From NCBI GenBank assembly GCA_025352685.1, contig JANXSN010000079.1, positions 50,827-114,826 on the forward strand: a stretch of DNA of 64,000 bases, in the 5' to 3' direction. Below are positions 8,992 to 17,951 of this stretch, piece by piece. Source of the DNA: Sphingomonadales bacterium (lineage in GTDB: Bacteria; Pseudomonadota; Alphaproteobacteria; Sphingomonadales; Sphingomonadaceae). The translations under genes and the position numbers were made by a program. Position 1 is the first letter of the stretch. Each line of letters starts with the position of its first letter. The notes beneath the pieces are model-generated. The model saw only the letters and a program-made list of their open reading frames with translations. It made no database searches and was not told the DNA's origin.

Positions 8992-10308
8992 ATGGCACTG
9001 GCACCACATGCGGACAATGCGGGCGCAACGGGCGAAGGTATAATTGCGCCTGATCTCCAGCTTTTCGTGTTTGCATTATTTTTCATCTTTGGTGGGATTA
9101 CTAGCCTCAACGACATCATCATTCCCAAGTTGAAGGACCTGTTCACGCTCACCGATGCGCGTGCGATGCTCGTGCAATCTGCATTTTTTTTCGCGTATTT
9201 CGTTATGTCGCTGCCGGGCGCAGCGATTGTGCGGCGCTTTGGCTACATGCGTACGGCGGCGATCGGGCTGTTGACGATGACTGCAGGCTGCCTGCTGTTC
9301 ATCCCCGCGTCCCAATCGGGACTTTTTGGACTTTTCTTGTTCGCGTTGTTTGTGCTCGCGAGCGGGATTACGATCGTGCAAGTGGTTGCCAATCCGCTGA
9401 TCTCGCTGCTCGGGCCGCCACGTACTGTGCATAGTCGACTGACATTTGCGCAGGCGTTCAACTCGCTCGGTACAACGATGTTTCCCTACGTGGGCTCAAT
9501 CCTGATTCTAGGCGGCCTTGCACGTATCAACCCCAAGACGCTCTCGGCCGCCTCCCTTGATGCCTATCGAACGGCTGAAACGCAGACGGTAGCGCACACT
9601 TATCTCGCGCTTGCCGCCGCTTTGGTCTTTGTCGCCGTGATCGTCTGGACTCGCCGGAAGCGCCTCAACGAGGTGCATGATCATACCAGATCCATGTTCC
9701 ACGCTCTCGACCTTCTGAAGCGTCCCCGCTTCGGCTTTGGTGCTGCCTGCATATTTTTGTACGTGGGGGCAGAGGTCGCGATTGGCTCAGTGATCGTCAA
9801 TTATCTGATGCAGGCAAATGTCATGGGTCTTGCCGCAGAAGATGCAGGTAAGCATGTCCCGTTTTACTGGGGTGGGGCGCTGATCGGTCGATTCATTGGA
9901 TCAGCGTTATTGCGCGTCGTTTCACCTGGCAAAATCCTGGCGAGCGTCGCGAGTATCGTTGTGCTCCTGCTCTGTACGTCGGGGAACACGACGGGCGCCT
10001 TGGCCGGGTGGTCGCTGCTTGCCATCGGCCTGTTCAATTCAATTATGTTCCCAACAATCTTCAGCCTAGCAAGCGAGGGTCTGGGGCCACGCTCGGCTGA
10101 AGGTTCAGGTGTGATTGCGACCGCTATCGTGGGGGGTGCTGTCGTGCCCCCTCTCATGGGTCTCGTCAGTGACGCGAGCACGAGGAGCTTTGCACTTATT
10201 GTGCCCGCACTCTGCTACGTCTTGATCGCCGCCTATGGGCTTTACGCTCGACGACCCGCAGTAACAACGACGAGCAGCGGCGCGACGCCGCGTAGTTCAT
10301 CGCATTAG
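8992..10308 (+). CDS. MFS sugar transporter, FucP/GluP type
   Basis: A 438-residue inner-membrane protein with about 12 predicted membrane helices. The N-terminal sequence LFVFALFFIFGGITSLNDIIIPKLK, the helix-2/3 segment QSAFFFAYFVMSLPGAAIVRRFGY and the segment VVANPLISLLGP are characteristic of the fucose/glucose-galactose:H+ symporter branch of the major facilitator superfamily. The start ATG is preceded by AGGAAAA. There is no adjacent sugar-catabolic gene, so the substrate (fucose, glucose, galactose or another hexose) cannot be told from context. It is followed by about 1 kb without intact genes. Confidence 0.88.
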   Translation: MALAPHADNAGATGEGIIAPDLQLFVFALFFIFGGITSLNDIIIPKLKDLFTLTDARAMLVQSAFFFAYFVMSLPGAAIVRRFGYMRTAAIGLLTMTAGCLLFIPASQSGLFGLFLFALFVLASGITIVQVVANPLISLLGPPRTVHSRLTFAQAFNSLGTTMFPYVGSILILGGLARINPKTLSAASLDAYRTAETQTVAHTYLALAAALVFVAVIVWTRRKRLNEVHDHTRSMFHALDLLKRPRFGFGAACIFLYVGAEVAIGSVIVNYLMQANVMGLAAEDAGKHVPFYWGGALIGRFIGSALLRVVSPGKILASVASIVVLLLCTSGNTTGALAGWSLLAIGLFNSIMFPTIFSLASEGLGPRSAEGSGVIATAIVGGAVVPPLMGLVSDASTRSFALIVPALCYVLIAAYGLYARRPAVTTTSSGATPRSSSH

Positions 10309-11362
10309 CCATGGACCCGAAGGGCCGGCACGCTTTGCCAGTTAATCCGCCTCGCCGCCGCCGTTAGTCATGGCGGGTATCGCTTTGGTATCCCACTCGG
10401 TACCGGAGAAAGGGCAAACGATTCGGCTTGGCCAATCCGGGGTTCGGCATCGACAACGACACTGACGTGCTGATGTAGAGCGAGTCCAAACTGATTCCGG
10501 CAATGCGTCGGTCCGGCGGGCAAACGCGCCTGACCCTGGATCCCGACACCGGGCACGTGAGTGCCACGTACAAGAGTGCGAGCCGGTTCAACTGGCTTTT
10601 CGAGCATCGTCGGGCGCATTTACGATTAAGGGCGCTAAACATTGGAACGCGCTGCTTACCGATCGTTCAAGGCGCCAGCCCAACCTTTGCGTGCCGCGGC
10701 ACCGTAGCAAGGCTCGTCGCGAACGCGAGTATCAGACCCGCTCACCGCCCGCCCTCCCGTTCATGAAGTGCGATGTTGTTTACTTCGATGACGACACGCG
10801 CGAGCGCCTTACCTCAAACACTGTCCCGCCGCTCCAACTCCAACACGGCCAACGTCGCGTCGGGAAAGAGCGCGTGCGAGGAAACCAACTTGCAAACTTG
10901 GTTCCAAGGGGACCGGCGTATCGTTTTGGACGAGCAGGCCGTCGGCCTGCCTGGGGGCGTACGGCTTCACCGTTACTGTTTTGACCAGTGACGATTTGCC
11001 GGATGATCCTGACGAGGGCGAGGATGAAGAGCTTCAGCTGATCGAGAATTACACGCCTAAATTTGCGTATGGCCGCTAGCTTATAGAAAGGCGCGTTTAG
11101 GATGCCGACCGCTTCATGCGAGATGTCACTCAAAGCTACCTGACCCCAGTTGTGGACATTCGACATACTACCGCAACAGCCCGGAAGCTGCCGTTCGTGC
11201 GGCGTCGGCGGCAACACTCGGGTGCGTCTATTTCCGGAAACTTAATTGTTGGTATTCGCGGCCGAAAATCAGATTTGACCGTGCGACCTCCGCCGAGGTG
11301 GCGCAAGGACTAGCATGGAGCCGGGTGCGAGGACGGCTGCCGTCACCTTCGCCACCCTTGGT
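10309..11362. other. Degenerate region without an intact gene
   Basis: About 1.05 kb between the sugar transporter and glpD. Reading frames are short and inconsistent. Two stretches still look protein-like on the plus strand: one near 10500-10640 (LTLDPDTGHVSATYKS followed by ASRFNWLFEHRRA), and one near 10960-11080 whose frame ends EDEELQLIENYTPKFAYGR before a TAG. I do not recognise either family. The region most likely holds eroded genes rather than functional ones. Confidence 0.4.
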
Positions 11363-12901
11363 TTATCCCGGCACAGACGCAACGGTCGATTTGCGTATCT
11401 TGCGTGCGTCCAGATAAGCCTCAAGCTTACGCGCCAAAGGCTCGCCGCCGTGCATGCCCAGCTTGGTCCGGCGGTCCAGGATATCGGCCGCTGTTTGAGC
11501 CCACTCCTGATCCGCCAGATAGATGACTTCGGCCGCGAATAGCCCTTCGCCGAACGGTTCGCCGAGATCGGCGATGCTCGACGCGGTGCCCAGCACGCGG
11601 TCGATGCGGGTGCCATAGGCATGCGCCATTCTATCCGCCATCTGCGCCGGTAGAAAGGGCCAGCGCGAGCGGACCGAGGCGAGGAACTGGTCTAAACTTC
11701 CGGGTAGGTTGCCGCCGGGGAGGGGCGCATTATCGGTCCAGGCCACTCCCATCGCTGGCAGGAAGGGCGCCAGCAGGGCGAGCGCATGTTCGGCGAGGCG
11801 GCGGTAGGTGGTGATCTTGCCGCCGAAGGTCGACAGCAGCTGGGGGGACTGGTCGGTGCCGAGGCGGAGGACATAATCGCGCGTGACTTCGGACGCATTG
11901 TCGGCGCCGTCGTCGAACAGCGGGCGGACGCCGGAATAGCTCGAGACGACGTCGGCGGGGGTGATGGGCTTGGCGAAGTAGCGGTTGACGCTGGCGCACA
12001 GATAATCGGTCTCGTCGGCGTCGATCATCGGGTTCGTGGGGTCGCCTTCGAACGCCTTATCGGTCGTCCCGATCAGCGTAAAATCGCCTTCGTAGGGAAT
12101 GGCGAAGATGATCCGCTTGTCGTCGTTCTGGAGGATGTAGGCATGGTCGCCGTCGAACATCCGGAGCACGACGATATGGCTGCCCTTGACCAGCCGCGGC
12201 GGGCGTTCGGCGCGGGCGTCGGGCATGTCCTGCAGGACCTGGCCCACCCACGGCCCGGCGGTGTTGACGATCGCGCGCGCGGTCACGCTCGACCCGTCGC
12301 CCAATTGCGCGGTCCATCGATCGGTTTCGCGCCGCGCACCGACGAAGGCGGTGCGGGTGCGGATCGTCGCGCCGCGTTCCTTCGCGTCGAGCGCGTTGAG
12401 GACCACAAGGCGCGCGTCGTCGACCCAGCCATCCGAATAGACGAACCCGCGTTCGATCGGCTTCAACCCGGCGCCCCATCTGGTGCCGATCAGTCGCACC
12501 CCATGCGAGCGCGGCAGTCGCGAACGACCCCCGATGCGGTCGTACATCAGCAGCCCCAGACGGATCAGCCACGCCGGCCGCATGCCTTTCGCCAGCGGCA
12601 TGACAAAGCGCATCGGGCTGATCAGGTGCGGCGCGATATCGAGCAATTTCTCGCGCTCGGCGAGCGACTCCCGAACCAGCCGGAATTTGTACATCTCGAG
12701 GTAGCGCAGTCCGCCGTGGATCAGCTTGGTGCTCGACGAAGAGGTGTGCGAGGCAAGGTCGTCGCGCTCGACGAGCAGCACTTTAAGCCCGCGCCCGGCG
12801 GCGTCACGCGCGATCCCCGTACCGTTTATCCCGCCACCGATGATCAGCAGGTCATAGTCGGCACCTTGCGCGTCGACGGCAACAAAAGACTCCCAGCTCA
12901 T
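11363..12901 (-). CDS. glpD: Glycerol-3-phosphate dehydrogenase (FAD-dependent)
   Basis: Oxidises sn-glycerol 3-phosphate to dihydroxyacetone phosphate, passing electrons to the quinone pool from the inner membrane face. The ATG at 12901 gives 512 residues. The FAD-binding motif GGGINGTG (residues 22-29) and the family signature STKLIHGGLRYLE (57-69) are present, with the conserved FGGKITTYRRLAEHAL in the C-terminal half. The start codon overlaps the stop of glpK by 4 bp (ATGA), so translation is coupled. No glpF or glpR lies nearby. This copy sits with a transketolase-like gene and a LysR regulator rather than in a standard glp regulon, so its physiological substrate may come from that local pathway. 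Confidence 0.95.
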   Translation of the reverse strand: MSWESFVAVDAQGADYDLLIIGGGINGTGIARDAAGRGLKVLLVERDDLASHTSSSSTKLIHGGLRYLEMYKFRLVRESLAEREKLLDIAPHLISPMRFVMPLAKGMRPAWLIRLGLLMYDRIGGRSRLPRSHGVRLIGTRWGAGLKPIERGFVYSDGWVDDARLVVLNALDAKERGATIRTRTAFVGARRETDRWTAQLGDGSSVTARAIVNTAGPWVGQVLQDMPDARAERPPRLVKGSHIVVLRMFDGDHAYILQNDDKRIIFAIPYEGDFTLIGTTDKAFEGDPTNPMIDADETDYLCASVNRYFAKPITPADVVSSYSGVRPLFDDGADNASEVTRDYVLRLGTDQSPQLLSTFGGKITTYRRLAEHALALLAPFLPAMGVAWTDNAPLPGGNLPGSLDQFLASVRSRWPFLPAQMADRMAHAYGTRIDRVLGTASSIADLGEPFGEGLFAAEVIYLADQEWAQTAADILDRRTKLGMHGGEPLARKLEAYLDARKIRKSTVASVPG

Positions 12902-14370
12902 CGCGAGAGCGTCCGGGCAACGGCGTCCTGCCAGCCGGCGTTGAGCGCGACGCGCTTGTCCGCCGTCATCTCCGGCTTGAAAATCCGGTCCGCGCGCCAC
13001 GTCGCCGCGATGTCGTCGGTCCCGCTCCACATCCCGACCGTCATCCCGGCAAGAAACGCCGCCCCCGCCGCAGTCGTCTCGATATTCGCCGGGCGCGCAA
13101 CGTCGGTGTCGAGCATGTCCGCGAGGAACTGGCAGAACCAGTCGTTTGCCGCCATCCCGCCATCGACGCGCACCTGACGCAAATCGCGCGCGCCATCGGC
13201 GTTCATCGCCGCGATCAGGTCGGCGGTCTGGAACGCCACTGATTCCAGCGCCGCCCGCGCCAGATGCGCGCCGGTCGCATCGAAGGTCAGCCCGCTGATC
13301 GTCGCGCGCGCCGCCGGGTCCCAGTGCGGCGCGCCAAGACCGACGAACGCCGGGACCATATAGACGCCATGATTATCGTCGAGCCGGGTTGCCAGGTCGT
13401 GCGTATCTGCGGCATGGCTAATGATCCCGATCCCGTCGCGCAGCCACTTGATCGCCGCCCCCGCGACGAAGATCGACCCCTCGAGCGCATAAGTCGTCCG
13501 CCCGCCCAGCCGATAGGCGATGGTCGTTAGCAGCCCATACGCGCTCGCCACCGCCTCCTCGCCGGTATTGAGCAGCAGGAAACAGCCCGTGCCATAGGTC
13601 GACTTGACGTCGCCGCGCGCGAAACAGGCCTGGCCGATCGCGGCGGCCTGCTGGTCCCCAGCCATCCCGCCGATCAGGGTCGGAGCGCCCAGCAGGCTGG
13701 TTTCGCCAAACTCGGCGGCATTGTCGCGCACCTCTGGCAGCAGGCTCGCCGGGACGGTGAACAGCCGCAGCAGCTCCTCGTCCCACACCCCGCGATGAAT
13801 ATCGAACAACATTGTCCGTGAGGCATTGCTGGCGTCGGTCGCGTGAATTCTGCCGCCCGTCAGCCGCCACAGCAGGAAAACGTCGATCGTCCCCGCCGCC
13901 AGCTCACCGCGGTCGGCCCGCTCGCGCACGCCAGGGATTTCGTCGAGGATCCATTTCAATTTGGTCGCGGTGAAATAGGGGTCGAGCAGTAGCCCGGTCC
14001 GCGCGCGCACCAGCGGCTCGCACCCCTCGGCCTTCAGCCGCGCGCACAACGCCGCCCCGCGCCGGTCCTGCCACACGATCGCGTTGTATACTGCCTCGCC
14101 TGTCGCGCGATCCCACACCACCAGCGTCTCGCGCTGGTTGGTGATGCCGATCGCCGCGACCCGCCCGCTATCGGCCGCCGCGGTCTCGGTCAGCGTCGCC
14201 AGCGTGTCGCGCCAGATATCCTCGGGGTCATGCTCGACCCACCCGGCCGCCGGATAATGCTGCGCGAATTCGCGGCGGACCGAGTGGCGCGGCACCCCGT
14301 CGCGGCCAAAGCTCATGCTCCGCGTTGAGGTCGTCCCTTGGTCGATCGCGAGGATGATGTCGCCTGTCAT
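12898..14370 (-). CDS. glpK: Glycerol kinase
   Basis: FGGY-family kinase that phosphorylates glycerol (and, in many members, dihydroxyacetone) with ATP in the cytoplasm. The ATG at 14370 gives 490 residues starting MTGDIILAIDQGTTSTRSM. The nucleotide-binding DQGTTSTR (10-17), the glycerol-binding NQRE, the segment GMAGDQQAAAIGQ and the C-terminal GGMAAND are all present. It is flanked by 4-bp ATGA overlaps on both sides (transketolase-like upstream, glpD downstream), giving a coupled three-gene operon. The FGGY assignment and glycerol kinase subfamily are well supported; the in vivo substrate could be dihydroxyacetone given the upstream enzyme. Confidence 0.95.
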   Translation of the reverse strand: MTGDIILAIDQGTTSTRSMSFGRDGVPRHSVRREFAQHYPAAGWVEHDPEDIWRDTLATLTETAAADSGRVAAIGITNQRETLVVWDRATGEAVYNAIVWQDRRGAALCARLKAEGCEPLVRARTGLLLDPYFTATKLKWILDEIPGVRERADRGELAAGTIDVFLLWRLTGGRIHATDASNASRTMLFDIHRGVWDEELLRLFTVPASLLPEVRDNAAEFGETSLLGAPTLIGGMAGDQQAAAIGQACFARGDVKSTYGTGCFLLLNTGEEAVASAYGLLTTIAYRLGGRTTYALEGSIFVAGAAIKWLRDGIGIISHAADTHDLATRLDDNHGVYMVPAFVGLGAPHWDPAARATISGLTFDATGAHLARAALESVAFQTADLIAAMNADGARDLRQVRVDGGMAANDWFCQFLADMLDTDVARPANIETTAAGAAFLAGMTVGMWSGTDDIAATWRADRIFKPEMTADKRVALNAGWQDAVARTLSR

Positions 14371-16736
14371 GCGCGGTCGAGAATGACTTGCGCCACGGCG
14401 TCGATGATCGCGCTGGCGTCGAGCCGATACAGCGCGAACAGGTCGGGCAGGTCGCCCGTCTGGCCGAAGCGGTCGGTGCCGAGCGGGCTGACGCGCAGCC
14501 CGGTGACTCCGCCGAGCCATGACAGCGTCGAGGGCGCGCCGTCGATGATCGTGACGAGATTGGCGCCGGGCACAAGCGCACCAAGCAGCTCCTCGGCATG
14601 GCTTTTCGTGCGCGGCTGCCCCGTCCAGCGCGCGGCCTGGCTCGCCGACCAGTCGCGGTGGAGGAGGTCGGGCGAGGTCACCATCAGCAGCCCGAGCCCG
14701 GGCGCATCTTCGGCCAATTCGTCGGCGGCGGCGAGCACTTCGGGCGTTACCGCGCCGGTGAAGGCGACCGCGAGGTCGGCCTGGCCAGAGGGCGCCCGCA
14801 GCCAGTAACCGCCCTTGAGCGCAGGCTCCTGCCAGCTGTCGTCGGCGCGCTCGACCTGCGCGATCGACCGCGTCGTCAGGCGCAGATAGACCGATCCGCC
14901 ATCGTCCGCCTGCAAATGCTCGAACGACCAGCGCATGATCAGCGCCAGCTCGTCGACGAACGCCGGTTCGAAATAGGTCAGCCCGGGCTGGCCGATGCCG
15001 ATCAGCGGCGAATTGATCGACTGGTGCGCCCCGCCTTCCGGCCCCAGCGTCAGACCCGACGGCGTCGCGACGAGCAGGAAGCGGGCATCCTGATAACAGG
15101 CATAATTCAGCGCATCCAAACCGCGCGCGATGAACGGGTCATAGACCGTCCCGATCGGGATCAGCCGCGTCCCGAACAGCGGCCCGGCGAGTCCCAGCGC
15201 GGCGAGCATCAGGAACAGGTTGTTCTCGGCGATCCCAAGCTCGATGTGCTGGCCGGCATCATGCGCCGCCCATTTCTGCGCGGTCGGGATCTTGGCGGCG
15301 GCGAAAATGTCTTTCAGCTCCTGCCGCCGGAACAGCCCGCGCTGGTTCACGAATGCGCCAAGGTTGGTCGATACGGTGACGTCGGGCGAGGTAGTGACGA
15401 TGCGGTCGGCGAGTGGGTGCTTCGATTTCGCCAGATCAAGCAGGATCCGCCCGAACGCCGCCTGTGTTGCCTGCTCCGCGCCATCGGGCACTGGGAGGGC
15501 GTCGGGCACGGGCACAGGCGCGGCCTTGGCCATCGGCTTCGCCGTCGCCAAGGGACTTGCCTCGACCACCGCCCGCGCGGCGGCGGCGGCATTGTCGCCC
15601 ATCCCGCCATAGGGCGCCCACTCGTCCCCCGCCGCAATCCCCATTGCATCGCGCAAGCTCTCGATCTGGCCCGGATTCATCAGTCCCGAATGATTGTCCT
15701 TGTGCCCGGCAAACGGCAGGCCATTGCCCTTGATCGTATAGGCAATGAACAGCGTCGGCCGGTCGTCGTCGCAGCGCTCAAACGCCTCGAGCAAGGTCTC
15801 GATGCAATGCCCGCCGAGGTTGGTCATCAACCGCGCCAGCGCCTCGTCGTCGTGCGCCGCAATCAGCTTCAGCGACTTGGGGTTGTCGGCAAGGTCGCGC
15901 GTCAGCCGCTCGCGCCAGGCCGCGCCGCCCTGATAGGTCAGCGCCGCGAATTCGGCATTGAGGCAATTGTCGATCCACTCGCCGATCGCCGCGCCGCCTT
16001 GTTTTGCGAAGGTCGCGCGCTGCAGCTTGCCCTGTTTCAATGTCTCGACCCGCCACCCGCACGTCTCGAAAATATCGTCGAAGCGGCGGAACATGCGGTC
16101 GGCAGTGGTGCTGTCGAGGCTCTGGCGGTTATAGTCGACGATCCACCAGCAGTTGCGAATGTCATGCTTGAAGCATTCGATTAGGCATTCGTAGATATTG
16201 CCCTCGTCGAGCTCGGCGTCGCCCATCAGTGCGATCATTCGCCCGGCGTCAGCCTCGGCCATGTCGCCGTGCGCGATGAGATAATCCTGAACCAGGCTGG
16301 CGAACGCCGTGACGGCGACCCCCAGACCGACCGACCCCGTCGAAAAGTCGACCGGGATCGCATCCTTGGTCCGCGACGGATAGCTTTGCGCCCCGCCCAG
16401 CCCGCGATAACGCTGCAGCGCGTCGAGGCTCTGCTGGCCGAGCATGTAGTGGATCGCGTGGAGCACTGGCCCGGCATGCGGCTTGACCGCGACCTTGTCG
16501 TTGGGCCGGAGCGCGCCGAAGTAGAGCGCGGTCATGATCGCGGTGATCGAGGCGCATGACGCCTGGTGCCCGCCGACCTTGAGGCCATCGCGGCTGTCGC
16601 GCAGGTGATTGGCATTGTGGATCGTCCATGATGACAGCCAGCGCAGCCGCGCCTCGATCGATTCAAGAACCGCAACGCGTTCGGGCATCCGCCGGCCCAG
16701 GGCGCTGGCGAGAGGGGCGTGCGTCATCATGTCCAT
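14367..16736 (-). CDS. Transketolase / AceE-like thiamine diphosphate enzyme
   Basis: A 789-residue cytoplasmic ThDP enzyme. The N-terminal half resembles transketolase and the homodimeric pyruvate dehydrogenase E1: KVGGHQASCASITAIMTALY, then PVDFSTGSVGLGVAVTAFA, the ThDP/metal segment MIALMGDAELDEGNIYECL, and YTIKGNGLPFAGHKDNHSGL, close to the AceE segment YTIKGYGL. A pyrimidine-binding domain and transketolase C-terminal domain follow. The start may be the third Met (ATG at 16730), which has AGGG at proper spacing. It is the first gene of a coupled set with glpK and glpD and lies 66 bp after a LysR gene in the same direction. The reaction is unassigned; candidates are ketol transfer or 2-oxoacid oxidation. 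Confidence 0.8.
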   Translation of the reverse strand: MDMMTHAPLASALGRRMPERVAVLESIEARLRWLSSWTIHNANHLRDSRDGLKVGGHQASCASITAIMTALYFGALRPNDKVAVKPHAGPVLHAIHYMLGQQSLDALQRYRGLGGAQSYPSRTKDAIPVDFSTGSVGLGVAVTAFASLVQDYLIAHGDMAEADAGRMIALMGDAELDEGNIYECLIECFKHDIRNCWWIVDYNRQSLDSTTADRMFRRFDDIFETCGWRVETLKQGKLQRATFAKQGGAAIGEWIDNCLNAEFAALTYQGGAAWRERLTRDLADNPKSLKLIAAHDDEALARLMTNLGGHCIETLLEAFERCDDDRPTLFIAYTIKGNGLPFAGHKDNHSGLMNPGQIESLRDAMGIAAGDEWAPYGGMGDNAAAAARAVVEASPLATAKPMAKAAPVPVPDALPVPDGAEQATQAAFGRILLDLAKSKHPLADRIVTTSPDVTVSTNLGAFVNQRGLFRRQELKDIFAAAKIPTAQKWAAHDAGQHIELGIAENNLFLMLAALGLAGPLFGTRLIPIGTVYDPFIARGLDALNYACYQDARFLLVATPSGLTLGPEGGAHQSINSPLIGIGQPGLTYFEPAFVDELALIMRWSFEHLQADDGGSVYLRLTTRSIAQVERADDSWQEPALKGGYWLRAPSGQADLAVAFTGAVTPEVLAAADELAEDAPGLGLLMVTSPDLLHRDWSASQAARWTGQPRTKSHAEELLGALVPGANLVTIIDGAPSTLSWLGGVTGLRVSPLGTDRFGQTGDLPDLFALYRLDASAIIDAVAQVILDRA

Positions 16737-16802
16737 CCCTTGACCTAACGCGGACCGAAAATCATCGCGAAAAGAGTTTCGGCATGGCGGCAGTCGGTTT
16801 GG

Positions 16803-17765
16803 TTATAGCGCTTCGATCATGTCGCCTGCGGTTAGTCGGTCGGCCTCCTGCCGCGCCGCGAATTGGGCGATCAGCCAACTGCGCACGATGCCGATCACCG
16901 GGTCCGACAGATCCTCAGGCCGCAATTTCAGATAATAGCCAAATCCGTCGTCGATAATCGCATCAAAAGGCGCGCACAGCCGCCCCGCCGCAATTTCGGG
17001 CGCGAACATGTCGATGTCGGCGAGCGCCACCCCATCGCCGGCCAGGGCATAGCTCACCGCCAGCGAGGCCGTGTCGAACGACAGTCCGCGATCGGCCTCG
17101 AGCTCGATCCGGCACTGGTTGGCGAAGACGCTCCACAGCAACCCGCGCGGCTCATTCTCCAGCTTAACGTGGAGCAGGTCGTTATCGGCCAGGAATTGCG
17201 CCAGCGGCTTGCCCCGATGAGCGGCCGCCACGTCGGGCGAACAGACCGGCGCGACGCGCACCATCCACAAAAGGTCAGTCACGCGGTCGTCGATATTGGG
17301 GCGGTCGAATACGATTGCCATATCGGTCTCGTTGCTTGGCAGCCCGGTGACGTGCGAGCTTGAAATATCGATCCGGATGTCGGGATGTTCGGCGTGAAAC
17401 GCCTTGAGCATGGGCATGACAACCTGTTGCAGCAGCGACGGCGGAATATGGATGCGAATCGGCCGGCTGGCGTTGGGGTTAAGGCAGATCGAGTTGATCG
17501 TCTGCTCCAGCCGGTCGAACGACTTGCTCACTTCGGGCAGCAGCGCGCGCCCCGCAGCAGTCAGGACCAGCGTCGCCCCCGAACGATCGAACAGTTTATG
17601 CCCGAGCAATTCCTCAAGGCTTATGATGTGGCGACTGACTGCGCTTTGCGACACATTGAGCGCATTGGCCCCGGCGGTGAAGCTCAGCCGCTGCCCGACC
17701 GCGTCAAACGCGCGAAGGGCGTTGAGTGGCAACCAACGCCGGTTGACGGGCTGCGTTCTTGGCAA
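16803..17765 (-). CDS. LysR-family transcriptional regulator, GcvA-like
   Basis: DNA-binding regulator with an N-terminal winged helix-turn-helix (LPLNALRAFDAVGQRLSFT, SQSAVSRHIISLEE, AGRALLPEV) and a C-terminal effector-binding domain. I chose the TTG at 17765, preceded by GGGGGA at 8 nt, because it places LNALRAF at residue 11 as in GcvA-type regulators and gives 320 residues. An ATG at 17873 would add 36 unlikely residues. The gene is divergent from the Rieske/sarcosine oxidase operon and upstream, in the same direction, of the transketolase-glpKD operon, so it is the obvious candidate regulator of both. Its effector is unknown, perhaps the methylated amine or a C1/glycine product. Confidence 0.9.
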   Translation of the reverse strand: MPRTQPVNRRWLPLNALRAFDAVGQRLSFTAGANALNVSQSAVSRHIISLEELLGHKLFDRSGATLVLTAAGRALLPEVSKSFDRLEQTINSICLNPNASRPIRIHIPPSLLQQVVMPMLKAFHAEHPDIRIDISSSHVTGLPSNETDMAIVFDRPNIDDRVTDLLWMVRVAPVCSPDVAAAHRGKPLAQFLADNDLLHVKLENEPRGLLWSVFANQCRIELEADRGLSFDTASLAVSYALAGDGVALADIDMFAPEIAAGRLCAPFDAIIDDGFGYYLKLRPEDLSDPVIGIVRSWLIAQFAARQEADRLTAGDMIEAL

Positions 17766-17876
17766 GGTCGAATTCCCCCGAGCGACATTGAACAGGCGCA
17801 CACCAAGCCCGCTTTTTACGATGCGCGCAATGCACTGCGAATCTTCGGCAGTCATCAGGTCACATTTGGGCATCCC

Positions 17877-17921
17877 CTCATGCGAAATTACGATTTTCAG
17901 TTTCGGCCCTGCTCATGCGAA
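17877..17921. promoter_or_regulatory. Direct repeat CTCATGCGAA in the lysR/Rieske intergenic region
   Basis: The 10-mer CTCATGCGAA occurs at 17877-17886 and again at 17912-17921, 35 bp apart start to start. Both lie between the preferred lysR start (17765) and the Rieske start (17952). LysR-type regulators commonly bind paired sites in such divergent regions. Assignment as operator half-sites is inference; no classical T-N11-A dyad was established. Confidence 0.4.
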
Positions 17922-17951
17922 CAGAGTTAAAGGAAGACGGGAGCGAACAGT

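Noticed and set aside
11786..13177. 463-codon plus-strand frame opposite glpD/glpK
   Set aside because: Antisense of two well-supported genes in GC-rich DNA; no domain features of its own.
14598..16184. 528-codon plus-strand frame opposite the transketolase-like gene
   Set aside because: Antisense shadow; Arg/Gly/Gln-rich with no recognisable fold.
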